This document shows, piece after piece, positions 61,680-64,000 of a stretch of 64,000 nt of DNA. Position 1 is the first letter of the stretch. Every line of letters starts with the position of its first letter. The DNA comes from Flavobacteriales bacterium. GTDB taxonomy: Bacteria > Bacteroidota > Bacteroidia > Flavobacteriales > UBA1820. Position numbers and translations under genes: made by a program. Location: positions 1 through 64,000 of the forward strand of contig QALN01000007.1 in assembly GCA_003150615.1 (NCBI GenBank), written 5' to 3'. The notes under the pieces were generated by a model that saw only the letters and a program-made list of their open reading frames with translations, was not told the origin of the DNA and made no database searches.

Positions 61680-62774
61680 TTACATTTCATCCGGGAAACG
61701 GTACACTACCGTATTTATGTTCATACCGGCTCCGACGGAAGCCAATATTATGTTGTCCGAAGGTTTGAACACGTGGCCTTCCATCTTGCCGCGCGACACA
61801 AGGTCGAACAGCGTAGGGACGGTAGCTACCGAAGAGTTTCCGAGGAAAGGCAGGCTCATCGGCATAAAGTCCCTGCTTTCGGCCTTGCAATCCTTGTACA
61901 GGCGTTTAAGACGTATGAAGACAGCCTCGTCCATTTTTTCGTTAGCCTGGTGTATTATCAGTTTCGACACCTGCGAGAGCGACAGCTCGGCCGCATCCAA
62001 CGCCGATTTTATCGCTGCAGGAACATTACGCAGTACGTATTCGTAAACCTTGCGGCCGGCCATACGTATCATCGTGGGGCGTTCGGTATATTCGGGATTG
62101 AGGCTAGGCCCGCCTTTCAGGTAATCTATCTCATCTCCGCAGTCGGATACGTTGGCAGTCGAAAGCACACCGTACTTCTTGTTATCTTCAACAGCCGAAA
62201 GCACAACCGCACCTGCTCCGTCGGCGAAAATCATGCTGTCCCGGTCGCAAGGGTCGTAAATTCGCGACAGAGTATCGCTGCCCACCACAAGTATGTTCTT
62301 CGCCTGACGGGCCTGGAGCAACTGATGCGCCAGAATAACGCCCTGAACCCATCCGGGACAGCCGAATATCATGTCATACGGTATGCACTTGTTATTTTTG
62401 ATGCCCATCTTGTGTTTTACACGTGCAGCCATCGACGGTACCATTTCACTGGCAAAAACCCCGTGCCTTACGTCGCCGTAGTTGTGGGCCACTATCACAT
62501 AATCGAGGTTTTCCTTGTCGCCTCCCCAGGCCTCAACCGCCCTGGAACCCGCTATGGCGGCCATGTCGGAATTAACAATGTGGTCTTCGGCATAACGGCG
62601 CTCGGTTATACCCACCAATTCCCTGAATTTTTCTATTATTTCCTCATTAGAGCGTGGTATGCGTTCGTTCTTTTCGTCGTAAAACTCGGCATCCATGAAA
62701 TAGTCATTCTTTATGACTTTTTCAGGCAGATAACTTCCCGACCCTGTAATGACCGTATTAAGCACTTTTTCCAT
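61680..62774 (-). CDS. 3-oxoacyl-ACP synthase III (FabH-like)
   Basis: A 364-residue KAS III-type enzyme condensing an acyl-CoA with malonyl-ACP to start fatty acid synthesis. The catalytic triad is present: C139 in FGCPGW, H275 in IHQANEKM and N313 in LGNSSVATVP. It is longer than housekeeping FabH (about 320 residues), with an insert around residues 25-45, and so belongs to a specialised FabH subgroup. No other fab genes are adjacent. It follows a TetR regulator by 15 bases, suggesting control by that protein and perhaps by an acyl-CoA ligand. Confidence 0.88.
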   Translation of the reverse strand: MEKVLNTVITGSGSYLPEKVIKNDYFMDAEFYDEKNERIPRSNEEIIEKFRELVGITERRYAEDHIVNSDMAAIAGSRAVEAWGGDKENLDYVIVAHNYGDVRHGVFASEMVPSMAARVKHKMGIKNNKCIPYDMIFGCPGWVQGVILAHQLLQARQAKNILVVGSDTLSRIYDPCDRDSMIFADGAGAVVLSAVEDNKKYGVLSTANVSDCGDEIDYLKGGPSLNPEYTERPTMIRMAGRKVYEYVLRNVPAAIKSALDAAELSLSQVSKLIIHQANEKMDEAVFIRLKRLYKDCKAESRDFMPMSLPFLGNSSVATVPTLFDLVSRGKMEGHVFKPSDNIILASVGAGMNINTVVYRFPDEM

Positions 62775-62789
62775 ATAATTATCCAGTAG

Positions 62790-63419
62790 TTATTTGATGT
62801 TTTCGTCCCATTGAGTGACTCTTAATGCATCCCAACAGGCATGGCAAGCCTGCTGTATCCTCTTCTCGGTAAGTTTTTGGTTGTGGTCTATGTGGAGTTT
62901 GGCCATCTCGATGATAGGCCCCCTCGAAATTGCGATGATAGTGTAAAGCGGCAGGTCCTTTATCAGCTTCTTTTTCTTTCCTTCGATAAAAAAACGAAGC
63001 ACAGGATTGAGTATCTGTACGCTGGAAACACGCGCCAGGTGCTGCATATAACCGGAATGACGGTGTTGTTCGGCGTACTGGAACTCGGCCGGATGGCTCA
63101 TATAATAACGCGTCATGTTGAGCCACATACCCTCGAAACGCTCGCGGTAAGGCTTGTTCTCGTCATAACCGTCCAGCATGGCTACGATGACCCTCTGCTG
63201 GATGTCCCTTATCAGCTGGTATATCAGCTCGTCCTTGTTCCTGAAGTAGCGGTATATAGTACCGGCGCCTATACCGGCATCTTCGGCAATCATAGCCATC
63301 GAAGTGCCGTGGAACCCATAGGTGGATACCAGAAAAAGCGTACTTCTCAATATGGCCGTACGCTTGTCATACCTGTCTGAGTCGGGATTTGCCTGCCTCG
63401 AATTAGAATGAACATTCAT
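62790..63419 (-). CDS. TetR/AcrR-family transcriptional regulator
   Basis: A 209-residue regulator with an N-terminal helix-turn-helix (about residues 18-65; HGTSMAMIAEDAGIGAGT then IYRYFRNKDEL) and a helical ligand-binding domain. It is the first gene of a two-gene unit with the FabH-like synthase (15-base gap). TetR proteins beside fatty acid genes commonly sense acyl-CoA, so it may regulate its own operon. A weak -7-like box (TAATATTG) lies just upstream on the minus strand near 63430-63423. The ligand is unknown. Confidence 0.9.
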   Translation of the reverse strand: MNVHSNSRQANPDSDRYDKRTAILRSTLFLVSTYGFHGTSMAMIAEDAGIGAGTIYRYFRNKDELIYQLIRDIQQRVIVAMLDGYDENKPYRERFEGMWLNMTRYYMSHPAEFQYAEQHRHSGYMQHLARVSSVQILNPVLRFFIEGKKKKLIKDLPLYTIIAISRGPIIEMAKLHIDHNQKLTEKRIQQACHACWDALRVTQWDENIK

Positions 63420-63549
63420 TTCGCAATATTACGCACATATATCCGTTTAAACAAGCATTTTAAGACACTTTTTGACCGCCAGGCAACCATACCCGCATGC
63501 CGTTAAGGCCACATCATGCGATGTTTTCCGTCCATTTTTACCTTTTCGT

Positions 63550-63580
63550 TTTGATATTTCCTTTTTGATTATTATATTTG
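63550..63580 (+). promoter_or_regulatory. Promoter of the partial gene at the right edge
   Basis: TTTG (63550-63553), 19-base spacer, TATATTTG (63573-63580): near-ideal Bacteroidota promoter, 48 bases before the ATG at 63629. Confidence 0.8.
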
Positions 63581-63628
63581 TAGGAAACAAGTTAGCAATT
63601 AAACAAAACACATAAGATATAAGGGGAA

Positions 63629-64000
63629 ATGCAGGACAACATAAGTTTTACCCAACTTTTACTCACGCTGGCAGGCGCACTGGGCATCCGAGAACTGGCA
63701 CCGGTGGTATTCTCAGCCGTATTCCGCCGCAGCGAGGATGTCGAATCGGCAAGGATAGACAACTCGGCGAAGCTGCAGGCCGCCTCGCGCGAACAAGTAA
63801 AATTCCTCAAAGACAGCCTCAGGGAAGCATACGAGGAAGTGGATAAAATGCAGGATGCGCTGAATGCCAAACGCGCGCTGATAAACGAACTGTCCCGCAA
63901 ACTTTACAACATAGAACTGGAACTCCAGGTACTGCGCCGCGAACGCGACGGACTTTACTGCTGCGAAGTTGGCTGCAAAAACAGAAAAAATGAACCGATA
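63629..64000 (+). CDS. Partial membrane-anchored coiled-coil protein
   Basis: The frame is open from ATG 63629, after AAGGGGAA, to the window end (124 codons seen). It starts with one hydrophobic segment (FTQLLLTLAGALG, about residues 7-19), then a long coiled coil (about 45-108; KLQAASREQVKFLKDSLREA), then a cysteine cluster (YCCEVGCKNR) near the right edge. This order, membrane anchor, coiled coil, short Cys-rich tail, resembles small holin-like proteins seen near prophage lysis genes in Bacteroidales, but from memory only. It could instead be a chromosomal envelope protein. Confidence 0.6.
   Translation, partial: MQDNISFTQLLLTLAGALGIRELAPVVFSAVFRRSEDVESARIDNSAKLQAASREQVKFLKDSLREAYEEVDKMQDALNAKRALINELSRKLYNIELELQVLRRERDGLYCCEVGCKNRKNEPI

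Overview
This 64 kb window reads as chromosomal core and near-core DNA of a member of the Bacteroidota, most likely order Bacteroidales; an Alistipes/Rikenellaceae-like genome is my guess, not a demonstrated placement. The evidence is the recurring promoter form TTTG-N18..21-TAnnTTTG, the general lack of strong Shine-Dalgarno sequences, and a set of lineage-typical families: DUF4199, DUF4270, half-length GT5 glycogen synthase, YbbR-coaE, a split LysO, a TamB-like protein divergent from tsaD, and tRNA genes without encoded CCA. Coding density is high and no gene-free stretch exceeds about 300 bases. No insertion sequence, CRISPR array, rRNA or plasmid gene is visible.

Layout. 1-2.9 kb: minus-strand phosphodiesterase, folK and lpdA. 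3.1-9.4 kb: tRNA-His, then a plus-strand run of rel, an outer-membrane protein, an S41 lipoprotein protease and uvrC. 9.4-13 kb: cysteine desulfurase, ribosomal protein L31 type B behind a long structured leader, coaE and ybbR. 13.1-17.1 kb: two DUF4199 proteins, a GtrB-like glycosyltransferase and a phosphohexomutase. 17.2-22.4 kb: ClC channel, aspS, a small voltage-gated-type K+ channel, and the C-terminal half of LysO (TTG start). 22.5-26.3 kb: lspA (TTG start), a glucosaminidase/LysM protein, a secreted metallo-beta-lactamase-fold protein, an Mpi-like serine recombinase, and tRNA-Leu/tRNA-Gly. 26.5-31.7 kb: mscS, an LtaS-family phosphoglycerol transferase, a lipid kinase and L-cysteine desulfidase. 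31.9-38.5 kb: DUF4270, glycogen synthase, mnmA, a small helical protein and a WG-repeat protein. 38.6-41.8 kb: orphan TrkA/KtrA, two tandem secreted paralogues of unknown function, and an Lrp/AsnC regulator. 41.9-46.6 kb: two tandem secreted calcineurin-phosphoesterase/PQQ-propeller fusions facing a Nudix-like regulator with a broken Nudix box. 46.8-53.5 kb: rsmE, tsaD, the TamB-like protein and the N-terminal half of LysO. 53.7-58.4 kb: YeiH-family transporter, trmN6, MFS sugar permease, dusB. 58.6-64 kb: CPBP protease with a secreted glycosidase-like protein, FabH-like synthase with TetR regulator, and a partial membrane-anchored coiled-coil protein.

Most genes are housekeeping (tRNA maturation, DNA repair, cofactors, envelope). 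Four parts stand out: (i) the 41.9-46.6 kb phosphoesterase-propeller pair with its divergent, apparently non-catalytic Nudix regulator and a repeat-rich intergenic region; (ii) LysO encoded as two halves about 31 kb apart; (iii) the tandem secreted paralogues at 39.3-41.1 kb, which share two nearly identical nucleotide blocks; (iv) the lipid kinase / phosphoglycerol transferase / MscS run, which looks like an envelope osmoadaptation cluster. Promoter boxes inside the longest reading frames were used to correct several starts.
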